A DNA stretch of 9,025 nt from Treponema sp. (GCA_031288575.1 JAITRD010000141.1:1-9025); one strand, 5' to 3'. Numbered from the stretch's first letter, positions 1 to 6,022 are shown. The notes: a model not told the origin generated them from the letters alone. Translations and numbers: made by a program.

Positions 1-147
1 AAACTCGATGAGGGGGTCTACCATTCGGTGCTTTCCCGGATGGAACGGCAGTTGGAAAACGCCCGGGAGTGGCGGGACGTGGTGAATACCTACTTCCGGC
101 GCAAAACCGGCATAGCCGATAAAAAAGGCAGGAAAATTTACCCCTAA
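1..147 (+). CDS. aguA: Alpha-glucuronidase (GH67), C-terminal end only
   Basis: Only the last 48 codons and the TAA stop (145-147) are in the window; the gene begins off the left edge. The visible tail has a heptad-like stretch (ERQLENAREW) followed by RDVVNTYFRRKTGIADKKG and the ending RKIYP. This closely matches the conserved C-terminus of family 67 alpha-glucuronidases, which remove 4-O-methyl-glucuronic acid side chains from xylo-oligosaccharides, usually in the cytoplasm. The catalytic domain is not visible, so activity cannot be judged. A GH67 gene fits a plant-cell-wall-degrading gut habitat. It is convergent with the MATE gene, with 32 nt between the stop codons. The identification rests on recalled similarity of a short tail and is fairly but not fully secure. 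Confidence 0.72.
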   Translation, partial: KLDEGVYHSVLSRMERQLENAREWRDVVNTYFRRKTGIADKKGRKIYP

Positions 148-179
148 GGCAAGGAACTTGTTCCGGTCCGGGCCGAAGC

Positions 180-1637
180 TTACCCCCCCTGCTTGTGTTT
201 TTCCGCCGCCGCGCCGGCCCGGAGCTTTTTAAGCTCAAAAAAGATCATCGTTCCGGTAAGGAGGAAGGAGAAACCATCCGCCACCGGGGCGGAATACACC
301 AGGCCTTGCAGCCCCCATAAACGGCCGAAGATGATCAGGCAGGGGATGAGTACAATAAATTGCCGGAGCATGGACAGCAGGATGGATATTTTAGGCCGAC
401 CGGTTACCACAAAAACATTGGAAGATACAATTTGAAAACCGTTCAAAGGCAGCATGGACATCACGATCCGCATCGCCCAGGGGGCAAATTCGAGCAGGAC
501 GGGGCTTCCCTCGGGGGCAAAAAGCCCCACCAATTGCCTGGGGAAAAGCTGGGCCGCCGTAAATCCCAGGATACAGATACTCGTAGCGGCGATAACCGCC
601 TTAAGGTATGCGCTTAACACCCGGCCAAAGCGTTTTGCCCCGTAGTTATACCCCAGAATGGGCTGGGCGCCCTGGTTGATTCCGAAGACCGGCATCAGGA
701 TCATCATAGAAACGGACATGATGATATTCATCCCCGAAAGAGCGATATCCCCGCCGTTAGCCACCCCCAGGCTTTCCGCGCCGTACCAGCCGATGCTGGT
801 ATTGTAGAGGAGCTGCACCCCGGACATGACAAACTGAAGCAGAAATTGGGCCGAGCCGAAGGCCATGATTTGAAACATAATATCCGGGGAAAACTTGAAG
901 CCCCGGATTCTCAGGCGGATCACCGCTTTTTTCCCGATATTAAAGGAAAGGATCCAGACTGCCGAGGCTAATTGGGAAATAATAGTCGCCCAGGCCGCCC
1001 CTTCAACCCCCCAGTGGAACAGAAAAATAAAGAGGGGATCCAGGATCATGTTCATACCCGCTCCTATGAACATGCTGATCATGGTAATCGTGGGGAAACC
1101 CTGGGCCCGGGTACAATGGGAAAAACCGAACCCCACCATGCCGAAGACCTGGCCCAGGAGAATTATCCGGTAATAGCTGCGGGCATAGTCCAGGGCGGCG
1201 CTCCCTTTCTGGGCGCCCAGTATCGAAAGAAGGGGATCGATAAAGATTAACCCTGCCCCCATAATGCAAATCCCAAAAAACACCAAAAAACGCAAACAGT
1301 GGTTCAAGGCATTTTCCGCTTCCTCCCGCCGCCCCTGGCCCAGGCGCATGGAGATCATATTCGCGGAGCCTACTCCGAAAAGCATGGCAAAAGCCATGGA
1401 TATGGTCATCAGGGGCATAACCAGGGCGAGCCCCCCAAGGGCCGTTTCATTAACTCCCCGGCCGACAAAGATCCTGTCCACGACATTGTAAAGGGCGTTT
1501 ACCACCATCCCGGTAATGGCCGGCAGGGAGAACCGCAAAAGCAGCCTGCCCACCCGCTCCGTGCCCAGCCGCTCCGCGGCGTCCCCCGGGGTTAAAGCCC
1601 GGGCTGGTTTTGGAATTTCTGTTTTTGTATCAGCCAT
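180..1637 (-). CDS. MATE family multidrug/cation antiporter
   Basis: This is a 485-residue membrane protein of the multidrug and toxic compound extrusion family, which exports cationic drugs or metabolites across the inner membrane using Na+ or H+ gradients. Twelve hydrophobic segments are apparent, in two halves of six. Family signatures are visible: the first helix has LPAITGMVVNALYNVVDRIFVG with Asp54; RAQGFPT lies near residues 177-183, followed by NMILDPLF near 196-203; and the second half carries GAQPILGYNYGAKR. It looks closest to the MepA-like branch. The ATG at 1637 is the first possible start after an in-frame stop, but no good Shine-Dalgarno precedes it. The initial ~28 residues are hydrophilic and poorly conserved in the family, so a GTG start at codon 29 is possible. 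It is divergent from the exported-protein gene. The substrate cannot be told. Confidence 0.93.
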   Translation of the reverse strand: MADTKTEIPKPARALTPGDAAERLGTERVGRLLLRFSLPAITGMVVNALYNVVDRIFVGRGVNETALGGLALVMPLMTISMAFAMLFGVGSANMISMRLGQGRREEAENALNHCLRFLVFFGICIMGAGLIFIDPLLSILGAQKGSAALDYARSYYRIILLGQVFGMVGFGFSHCTRAQGFPTITMISMFIGAGMNMILDPLFIFLFHWGVEGAAWATIISQLASAVWILSFNIGKKAVIRLRIRGFKFSPDIMFQIMAFGSAQFLLQFVMSGVQLLYNTSIGWYGAESLGVANGGDIALSGMNIIMSVSMMILMPVFGINQGAQPILGYNYGAKRFGRVLSAYLKAVIAATSICILGFTAAQLFPRQLVGLFAPEGSPVLLEFAPWAMRIVMSMLPLNGFQIVSSNVFVVTGRPKISILLSMLRQFIVLIPCLIIFGRLWGLQGLVYSAPVADGFSFLLTGTMIFFELKKLRAGAAAEKHKQGG

Positions 1638-1736
1638 ATCGTATTACCATACCACTAAACAAAACTTTATTAATAGGAGATTTTCTCCGATTTTATTAAA
1701 TCTCAAAGAAATTTGCCTAAAATCAATAAAAATCTA

Positions 1737-1766
1737 TTACCATAAACCTCATTGTCATGCTAGAAT
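1737..1766 (+). promoter_or_regulatory. Putative sigma-70-type promoter for the exported-protein gene
   Basis: TAGAAT (1761-1766) is a good -10 box with an extended TGn element directly upstream (TG at 1758-1759). A weak -35, TTACCA (1737-1742), lies 18 bp away. The start point would fall near 1773, leaving a leader of about 24 nt before the ATG at 1797. The surrounding 1638-1796 is the AT-richest stretch of the window, as expected for a divergent promoter region. No equally clear promoter was found on the minus strand for the MATE gene. Confidence 0.55.
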
Positions 1767-1782
1767 ATGAGGGGAACAATTT

Positions 1783-1790
1783 AAAGGAGT
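1783..1790 (+). promoter_or_regulatory. Ribosome binding site of the exported-protein gene
   Basis: AAAGGAGT contains an AGGAG core ending 7 nt before the ATG at 1797. It fixes that start codon. Confidence 0.75.
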
Positions 1791-1796
1791 AGCCTT

Positions 1797-2450
1797 ATGA
1801 AACGATTTTTGCTTGTCTTTTTCGTGTTTGGTTTAGCGGGAGCCTTGTTTGCCCAGGTTCAATTGCCGGAACATCGTTTTGCATCGGGTAATTGGAGCTT
1901 AGTCGGAAATAGGCTCTACCAAAATGATGTAAGGGCCCCCCTTGCTAAGGTAAACATCCGGGCGCCCCAAAACGGTCCTATGCTTTACGAATTTAACGCT
2001 CGTTATGAATCGGGAGCAGAAGATGGCCACGGCGGGTTTGGACTGCATATTTTCGCGGATAGCGCATATGACAGCGCGTCCTGGGGAAGCGGCAAGTCCT
2101 ATCTTTTATGGCTTAATTACGATGAAAAACCTTTGACCCGGGATATCCCCCAGGGTTTAAGCGCCCAGATTTATCGTAGTTATACCAATTCCCGGATGGA
2201 ACTGGTGGAAAGCGTGGATCTTAATCAGTATGCCCAATATTTAACGGCGGAAAATCTTACTTCTTCCGTACCCTTTAAAATTTGGGTAAACGGTAATACC
2301 GGAGAAGTCCGGGTATATGATCCTACCGATTCCGCTTTAGCCGATTATTATTATTTTTATGTGGATAAAGGGGATATTCCCCTCCAGGGGAATTGGGTCG
2401 CCCTGAGGACTAACGGGATTAAGTTATCCTTTGCCCTGGGATTGCTGTAA
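1797..2450 (+). CDS. Secreted beta-rich protein of unknown function
   Basis: The product has 217 residues. The N-terminus is a clear Sec signal peptide: MKR, then a hydrophobic core (FLLVFFVFGLAGAL), with probable cleavage after Ala19 in LFA-Q. There is no cysteine anywhere, so it is not a lipoprotein and forms no disulfides. The mature part alternates short polar and aromatic strands with turns, for example YEFNARY (64-70), GFGLHIFAD (80-88), SYLLWLNYDE (101-110), PFKIWVNGNTGEVRVYD (159-175) and DYYYFYVDK (183-191). It ends in a hydrophobic GIKLSFALGLL. This pattern suggests a jelly-roll or concanavalin-like sandwich in the periplasm or on the surface, which is inference. I recognise no named family. 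The promoter and Shine-Dalgarno are strong, and the gene is visibly lower in G+C than its flanks. It may be abundant, lineage-specific or acquired. Confidence 0.85.
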   Translation: MKRFLLVFFVFGLAGALFAQVQLPEHRFASGNWSLVGNRLYQNDVRAPLAKVNIRAPQNGPMLYEFNARYESGAEDGHGGFGLHIFADSAYDSASWGSGKSYLLWLNYDEKPLTRDIPQGLSAQIYRSYTNSRMELVESVDLNQYAQYLTAENLTSSVPFKIWVNGNTGEVRVYDPTDSALADYYYFYVDKGDIPLQGNWVALRTNGIKLSFALGLL

Positions 2451-2495
2451 AGGTTCGGTTCTCAATAACCCTGCCGGTTTTAAAAAAGATTTTTG

Positions 2496-2501
2496 TATAC
2501 T
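2496..2501 (+). promoter_or_regulatory. Weak candidate -10 box upstream of the small ORF
   Basis: TATACT lies in an AT-rich run (2481-2506) just before the small ORF, but I find no convincing -35 element. Initiation would fall around 2507-2509, inside the Shine-Dalgarno, leaving almost no 5' leader. The small ORF and corA may instead be read through from the promoter near 1761, since no convincing terminator separates 2450 from 2521. Confidence 0.22.
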
Positions 2502-2506
2502 TATAG

Positions 2507-2513
2507 AAGGAGG
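2507..2513 (+). promoter_or_regulatory. Consensus Shine-Dalgarno of the small ORF
   Basis: AAGGAGG is a full consensus anti-16S match, 7 nt before the ATG at 2521. It is the strongest ribosome binding site in the window and the main evidence that the 40-codon ORF is translated. It also argues for the ATG at 2521 rather than the in-frame ATG at 2431, which lies inside the preceding gene. Confidence 0.7.
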
Positions 2514-2520
2514 AAACGCC

Positions 2521-2643
2521 ATGTCCGATTCGGACGACGGGGGCAATAGTATCCCCGATGACCCTAGGTCAAAAAAAATAAACCCCTGGCGTTTCCCGGG
2601 AAAAACGGAAAGGGGCCTGGCAAAAAGGACGGCGGAAGTCTAA
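2521..2643 (+). CDS. 40-residue small protein, possible corA leader peptide
   Basis: The peptide has 40 residues. Its N-terminal half is acidic (MSDSDDGGNSIPDDPR), with D3, D5, D6 and then a P12-D-D-P15 cluster. Its C-terminal half is basic (K18, K19, R24, K28, R31, K35, R36). It has no signal peptide, no membrane segment and no cysteine. The strong Shine-Dalgarno and ideal spacing make translation likely. It lies 70 nt after the exported-protein gene and 112 nt before corA, and the intervening RNA is strongly structured. Acidic/proline runs near the start of a peptide are known to destabilise translating ribosomes when Mg2+ is low, as with enterobacterial MgtL. A leader-peptide role in controlling corA is therefore plausible but unproven. 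It could equally be an independent small protein. I know of no named family for it. Confidence 0.5.
   Translation: MSDSDDGGNSIPDDPRSKKINPWRFPGKTERGLAKRTAEV
2592..2603. repeat. 12-bp perfect palindrome inside the small ORF
   Basis: TTTCCCGGGAAA is self-complementary across codons 24-28 of the small ORF. A second palindrome, TCCCCGGGGA (2681-2690), follows in the leader. They may be chance products of C/G-rich codons, or alternative pairing partners in the leader RNA. Confidence 0.35.
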
Positions 2644-2652
2644 GGCCAGGCC
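2614..2652 (+). promoter_or_regulatory. 8-bp stem spanning the small-ORF stop codon
   Basis: GGCCTGGC (2614-2621, inside the last codons of the small ORF) is exactly complementary to GCCAGGCC (2645-2652, just past the TAA at 2641-2643). The intervening loop is 23 nt. A ribosome translating the end of the small ORF would melt this stem, which gives a possible physical link between translation of the small ORF and the fold of the RNA downstream. There is a short T run at 2656-2660, but I do not call this a terminator because the loop is large. Confidence 0.35.
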
Positions 2653-2691
2653 GGCTTTTTCGGTTTCTTCTATGGGGAAGTCCCCGGGGAA

Positions 2692-2728
2692 AACGCCTTT
2701 GAAAACCCGAGCGGTTTTTAAAGGCGTT
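2692..2728 (+). repeat. 16-bp near-perfect inverted repeat (P3 hairpin)
   Basis: The left arm, AACGCCTTTGAAAACC, and the right arm, GGTTTTTAAAGGCGTT, are fully complementary apart from one G-T position, with a 5-base loop at 2708-2712. No T tract follows (next bases ACCTTACC), so it is not a normal intrinsic terminator. It is the strongest inverted repeat seen in the window and lies 27 nt before the corA start codon. Confidence 0.8.
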
Positions 2729-2742
2729 ACCTTACCACCCAG

Positions 2743-2748
2743 AGGAGA
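2743..2748 (+). promoter_or_regulatory. Ribosome binding site deciding the corA start
   Basis: AGGAGA lies 7 nt before the ATG at 2756. The upstream in-frame ATG at 2672 has only a pyrimidine-rich stretch before it, and an extension from there would run through the P3 hairpin. The start at 2756 is therefore preferred. Confidence 0.75.
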
Positions 2749-2755
2749 AATCGTT

Positions 2756-3697
2756 ATGATCACTATTCAAACCCAAGGCGAAAAGGGGCTTATCCCGGCT
2801 GAGGGAGTAAGCAAAAATTGCTGGATAGACGCCCGGAATGTCAGCAAGGAAGATTTGTACCGGCTGGAACATGAATTCGGTATTGCCGGAGAGCTGCTTA
2901 CCGACATTATGGATGCTGACGAACAGGCCCGTATTGAAAAAGAAGACGAGTATACCGCCCTTATTGTCCGGGTCCCGGTCTACGACGGGGAAACCGAGGT
3001 ATCCTTTTTTACCCTGCCCCTGGGGATTGTCCTTTTTTCCGATAAAATTGTTACCATCTGCCAGCGTTCCAGCGAATCCCTGGAGGACCTGGCGAAAAAC
3101 CGTATCCGGGGTTTTAGCATCCGCAATAAAAGCACCTTTGTCTTAAATCTCCTGGGCCGGGCGGCCTTCACCTTCCTTAAATCCCTCAAGGAACTCAACA
3201 AACGGACCAATATCATCAAAGAGGAATTGCAAAGGTCCATCAAAAACAACGAACTCATCCAGCTCCTTTCCATTCAAAAATCCCTGGTGTATTTTACTAC
3301 CAGCATCACCACCAATGAACTTCTCCTGGAAAAACTTCAAAAATCCTCCCTCATCCGTTTTAAGGAGGATGAAAGGGAGCTTTTGGAGGACGTGGTAACC
3401 GAAAACAAACAGGCCATTGAAATGGCGAATATCTATTCTTCAATTTTAACGGGAACCATGGACGCTTTTGCCAGCGTTATCTCTAACAATCTCAATATTG
3501 TGATGAAACGGCTTACCATCGTTTCCATCGTCCTGATGATCCCCACCCTGATTTACAGTTTCTTTGGCATGAACGTGCGGCTTCCCTTTGAAGGCACGCC
3601 CCTGGCAAGCTGGGGAATCGTCATCGTAAGCCTTTTGGCTTCCGCTATGGGGGCCATCCTCCTTAACCGGGAACGTAAACCCAGAAAAGCGACCTGA
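2756..3697 (+). CDS. corA: CorA-type magnesium/divalent cation channel
   Basis: The product has 313 residues, a usual CorA length. A long soluble N-terminal region with mixed alpha/beta character (about 1-150) is followed by charged helices rich in Lys, Glu and Leu (about 150-240) that would form the long stalk helix. The C-terminus carries two membrane helices, about 246-270 and 285-305. The family signature Gly-Met-Asn is present at 271-273 at the end of the first helix (SFFGMN). The loop then reads VRLPFEG instead of the classical MPEL form, as in divergent members of the family. The protein should act as an inner-membrane homopentamer importing Mg2+, possibly Co2+ or Ni2+. GMN rather than GVN argues against ZntB. 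The start at 2756 rests on the good Shine-Dalgarno. The structured leader and upstream small ORF suggest post-transcriptional control. Confidence 0.93.
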   Translation: MITIQTQGEKGLIPAEGVSKNCWIDARNVSKEDLYRLEHEFGIAGELLTDIMDADEQARIEKEDEYTALIVRVPVYDGETEVSFFTLPLGIVLFSDKIVTICQRSSESLEDLAKNRIRGFSIRNKSTFVLNLLGRAAFTFLKSLKELNKRTNIIKEELQRSIKNNELIQLLSIQKSLVYFTTSITTNELLLEKLQKSSLIRFKEDERELLEDVVTENKQAIEMANIYSSILTGTMDAFASVISNNLNIVMKRLTIVSIVLMIPTLIYSFFGMNVRLPFEGTPLASWGIVIVSLLASAMGAILLNRERKPRKAT

Positions 3698-3882
3698 TGC
3701 CCTCTGTCGGGGGCCCTGCCGGCGTGAGCCTTTTCGGGTCTCTTTCCGGCCGGGATGCTCCTGAATACTCAGAGGCAGGAGCCGGGCTGGCGGCCTCATT
3801 TGACCATTTTTTGAATTTGGAAATGCTGAAGGCTTTTTCTTCCTGTTCAAAGTTAAAAATAATCGGCATAATGACAATATGA
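3697..3882 (+). other. Doubtful 61-codon ORF bridging corA and threonine aldolase
   Basis: An ORF begins with TGATG at the corA stop and ends with an ATGA-type overlap on the threonine aldolase start, so both ends look like translational coupling junctions. Against it, there is no clear Shine-Dalgarno (only AGAAAAG upstream), its codons (many TCT, TCA, TTG, TTA) differ from the neighbours, and the product is unrecognised with no obvious domain. The gap also holds a 7-bp inverted repeat, GCTCCTG (3757-3763) with CAGGAGC (3776-3782). I regard the ORF as more likely chance than gene. Confidence 0.2.
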
Positions 3883-4907
3883 TTGATATACGAAGCGATA
3901 CGGTTACAAAACCCACCGAGGCGATGCGGAAAGCCATGGCCTCCGCGGAGGTTGGGGATGATGTTTATGGGGATGATCCGACGATCAATGAACTTGAGGC
4001 CCTGGGCGCGGAAATGCTGGGCAAAGAAGGGGCGGTTTTTGTGCCTTCCGGTACCTTTGGAAACCAGCTTGCCCTTTTTACCTGGTGCAAGCGGGGCACG
4101 GAGGTAATCCTGGGGGAGGAATGCCATATTATCCAGCATGAAGCCGGGGCTGCCTCGGTGATTGCCGGGGTGCAGATCCGGCCCGTTGCCGCCCCCGACG
4201 GGACGATTCCGGCGGAGGCTGTCCGGCAAAGGCTGCGGAAGGCGGAGCTTCATACCCCGGCGACTTCCCTTATCTGCCTGGAAAATGCCCATTCCCTCGG
4301 CCGGGTCGTATCCCTGGAAGCCATGGACGAAGTGCGGAAACTGGCGGATAAGTGGGGCCTCCCGGTCCACCTGGACGGGGCCCGGATTTTTAACGCCGCC
4401 GCGGCCCTGGGGGTAAAGGCCGGGGACATTGCCGCCCGGGCCGATTCGGTAATGTTCTGCCTGTCCAAGGGACTCTGCGCTCCCGTGGGTTCCCTTCTTG
4501 CGGGTCCCAAGGATTTTACGGAAGAAGCCCGGATGAAGCGGAAAATCATGGGGGGCGCGATGCGCCAAGCGGGCATCCTCGCCGCGGCGGGGATCATCGC
4601 CCTTAAGGAGCATACCCGGCGCCTGGGGGAGGATCATGAACGGGCAAAACGCCTGGCCCGGTCCTTGGCGGATATTCCCGGCATTGCCGTCAATCCGCAA
4701 GAGACGGATATCAATATGGTTTTCTTTTCCTTCCCCCCGGCCCAAAACGCCCAAACCGCGGCAAGGATCATGGAAGTTTTTGCCCAAAAACAGATTCTTA
4801 TTAATGCCCCCGAAATGGGGCTTTTCCGGTTTGTTACCCATTATTGGATAGGCGAAGCGGAACTTGAGGCCATTTTGGCGGCTTCCCGGGAGGCTTTCCG
4901 AAAATGA
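3879..4907 (+). CDS. ltaE: Low-specificity L-threonine aldolase
   Basis: This is a 342-residue fold-type I PLP enzyme of the beta-eliminating-lyase/threonine aldolase family. It cleaves L-threonine or L-allo-threonine to glycine and acetaldehyde in the cytoplasm. It opens with the family's classic N-terminus (MIDIRSDTVTKPTEAM, then EVGDDVYGDDPTINELE at 24-40). Other visible landmarks are SGTFGNQ (57-63), the PLP-stacking His83 in GEECHIIQHEAG, HLDGAR (164-169) with the cofactor-binding Asp166, and the Schiff-base Lys197 in CLSKGLCAPVGS. One segment reads ENAHSLGRV where many homologues have ENTHN plus glycines, a modest divergence near the active site. Shine-Dalgarno complementarity before 3879 is poor, but the start is fixed by homology. 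The stop overlaps the next gene by 4 nt, implying coupled translation. Confidence 0.94.
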   Translation: MIDIRSDTVTKPTEAMRKAMASAEVGDDVYGDDPTINELEALGAEMLGKEGAVFVPSGTFGNQLALFTWCKRGTEVILGEECHIIQHEAGAASVIAGVQIRPVAAPDGTIPAEAVRQRLRKAELHTPATSLICLENAHSLGRVVSLEAMDEVRKLADKWGLPVHLDGARIFNAAAALGVKAGDIAARADSVMFCLSKGLCAPVGSLLAGPKDFTEEARMKRKIMGGAMRQAGILAAAGIIALKEHTRRLGEDHERAKRLARSLADIPGIAVNPQETDINMVFFSFPPAQNAQTAARIMEVFAQKQILINAPEMGLFRFVTHYWIGEAELEAILAASREAFRK

Positions 4908-6022
4908 ATGTCTACGAAACCAGGCGGGAAAAAATTTACGATTGGATGGCCCGGGAAAATATCAGCCTCGTCATGTTTGAGGATACCGAAGATCGCCGGG
5001 ACACTTCTATACGGTGGATGACCGGGCATCCCGGGGATGCCCTGCTGTTCCTGTCGGTAGATAAACAGGCCCTGCTCGTGCCCTGGGACATTAATATGGC
5101 TAAAATTTTTGCCGCTGTGGACGCGATTATCCCCTACGCCGATTTTGACCGGCATTCTATCAGCGCTTTGAAGGCCGGGGCGAACTACTTTAAAACCCCC
5201 TTTGGTTCCAAGGTTGAAATTCCCCCGGTAACCCCCTATCCCATTTTTCTGCAATACGTGGAGGCCCTTACCGATTTTGACATACTATGCCGGAGCGGCG
5301 GGATCCGGGCGGAAGTTGAAAAACTGCGGACCATTAAGGATGAGGAAGAACTGAGGATATACCAGGAGCTTTCGGTCATAACCAACACGGTCATTGAACT
5401 GCTGGAAAAAAATGTCCGGGAGGGGAATCTAAAAACCGAAGCGGATCTTGCCCTTTTTATTGAGGCGGAGGGCCGTAAACGGGGATGCGAAGGCACGGGC
5501 TTTGAGACCCTGGCAGCCGGTCCGGGCCGCAGTTTTGGGATTCACGCCTTTCCCGCCTATACCGCGGGAGATTTTGCCACCCCCGGGCTTTCCATACTGG
5601 ACTTCGGCCTTAAATACGCGGGATATACCAGCGACGTAACCCTTACCTTTGTGCGGGAACCCTTGTCCCGGTCCCAGGAAAAACTGCTCTCCCTCACGGA
5701 AAAGGCCTATAAACTTGCCCTTTCCCTCATGAAAAACGGCGCCGTCGCCCGGGATATCGCCCAGGCGGTGGACGTTTTTTTTGATCAATCCAAAAAACGG
5801 ATGCCCCACGGCCTTGGCCACGGCATAGGCCTTGAAGCCCACGAGGCCCCGGCCCTGCGGAACCGGGCGGACAATGCCTGGGTCCTTCAGCCGGGGATGA
5901 TCGTTACCCTGGAGCCGGGGCTCTACGACCCTGTTCACGGCGGCTGCCGTTTGGAAAATGACATCCTTATCACCGAAACCGGAATCACCGTACTGACCAA
6001 CGCGAAAATAATCCGGCTCTAG
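4904..6022 (+). CDS. M24 family metallopeptidase (Xaa-Pro aminopeptidase/dipeptidase type)
   Basis: The product has 372 residues. It has an N-terminal creatinase-like domain (about 1-130) and a C-terminal pita-bread catalytic domain (about 138-372). All five dinuclear metal ligands of the family are visible: Asp233 in ILDFG, Asp244 in YTSDVT, His306 in HGLGHGIGL, Glu337 in TLEPGLY and Glu351 in RLEND. His214 (FGIHAFP) and the HE pair at 313-314 match substrate-side positions. It should remove an N-terminal residue preceding proline, or cleave Xaa-Pro dipeptides, in the cytoplasm; which of the two cannot be decided. The ATG overlaps the threonine aldolase stop (ATGA). A GGGAGG (4888-4893) lies 10 nt upstream, so the two genes form a coupled pair consistent with peptide and amino-acid salvage. 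Confidence 0.93.
   Translation: MNVYETRREKIYDWMARENISLVMFEDTEDRRDTSIRWMTGHPGDALLFLSVDKQALLVPWDINMAKIFAAVDAIIPYADFDRHSISALKAGANYFKTPFGSKVEIPPVTPYPIFLQYVEALTDFDILCRSGGIRAEVEKLRTIKDEEELRIYQELSVITNTVIELLEKNVREGNLKTEADLALFIEAEGRKRGCEGTGFETLAAGPGRSFGIHAFPAYTAGDFATPGLSILDFGLKYAGYTSDVTLTFVREPLSRSQEKLLSLTEKAYKLALSLMKNGAVARDIAQAVDVFFDQSKKRMPHGLGHGIGLEAHEAPALRNRADNAWVLQPGMIVTLEPGLYDPVHGGCRLENDILITETGITVLTNAKIIRL

Larger units (their letters stand above)
2661..2753 (+). promoter_or_regulatory. Structured corA leader that can sequester the ribosome binding site
   Basis: Three nested helices can form. P1 pairs 2661-2671 (CGGTTTCTTCT) with 2743-2753 (AGGAGAAATCG), giving 11 consecutive pairs, two of them G-U (2663-2751 and 2669-2745). 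It covers the whole corA Shine-Dalgarno. P2 is GGGG (2674-2677) with CCCC (2682-2685). P3 pairs 2692-2707 with 2713-2728, giving 16 pairs including one G-U (2701-2719), closed by the 5-nt loop CGAGC. This makes a junction held shut by an anti-Shine-Dalgarno helix. It does not match the M-box, yybP-ykoY or NiCo consensus as I remember them. Regulation is inferred; the pairings can be read directly from the sequence. Confidence 0.5.

Noticed and set aside
148..179. Possible terminator between the convergent GH67 and MATE genes (GGAAC / GTTCC)
   Set aside because: The stem is only 4-5 bp with a tiny loop, and no T tract lies on either strand.
1676..1688. Inverted repeat GGAGA-TTT-TCTCC in the divergent promoter region as an operator
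   Set aside because: It has only 5-bp arms in an AT-rich region and no matching second copy nearby. It is too weak to call, though a small operator cannot be excluded.
2464..2482. Terminator after the exported-protein gene (AACC / GGTT followed by TT)
   Set aside because: The stem is four base pairs with a T run interrupted by A's, so it is not credible as an intrinsic terminator.
2431..2520. Extension of the small ORF upstream to the ATG at 2431
   Set aside because: It would start inside the exported-protein gene, and the strong Shine-Dalgarno at 2507-2513 points to the ATG at 2521.
2672..2755. A longer corA reading starting at the ATG at 2672 (28 extra residues)
   Set aside because: There is no Shine-Dalgarno before it, the extension would run through the long hairpin, and it adds no CorA-like sequence. 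The start at 2756 has an ideal ribosome binding site.
3663..4841. A 392-codon open frame on the minus strand, antisense to threonine aldolase
   Set aside because: It lies opposite a gene with all its catalytic landmarks intact. The product is rich in Gly, Arg and Pro with no recognisable motif, as expected for an antisense shadow in G+C-rich coding DNA.
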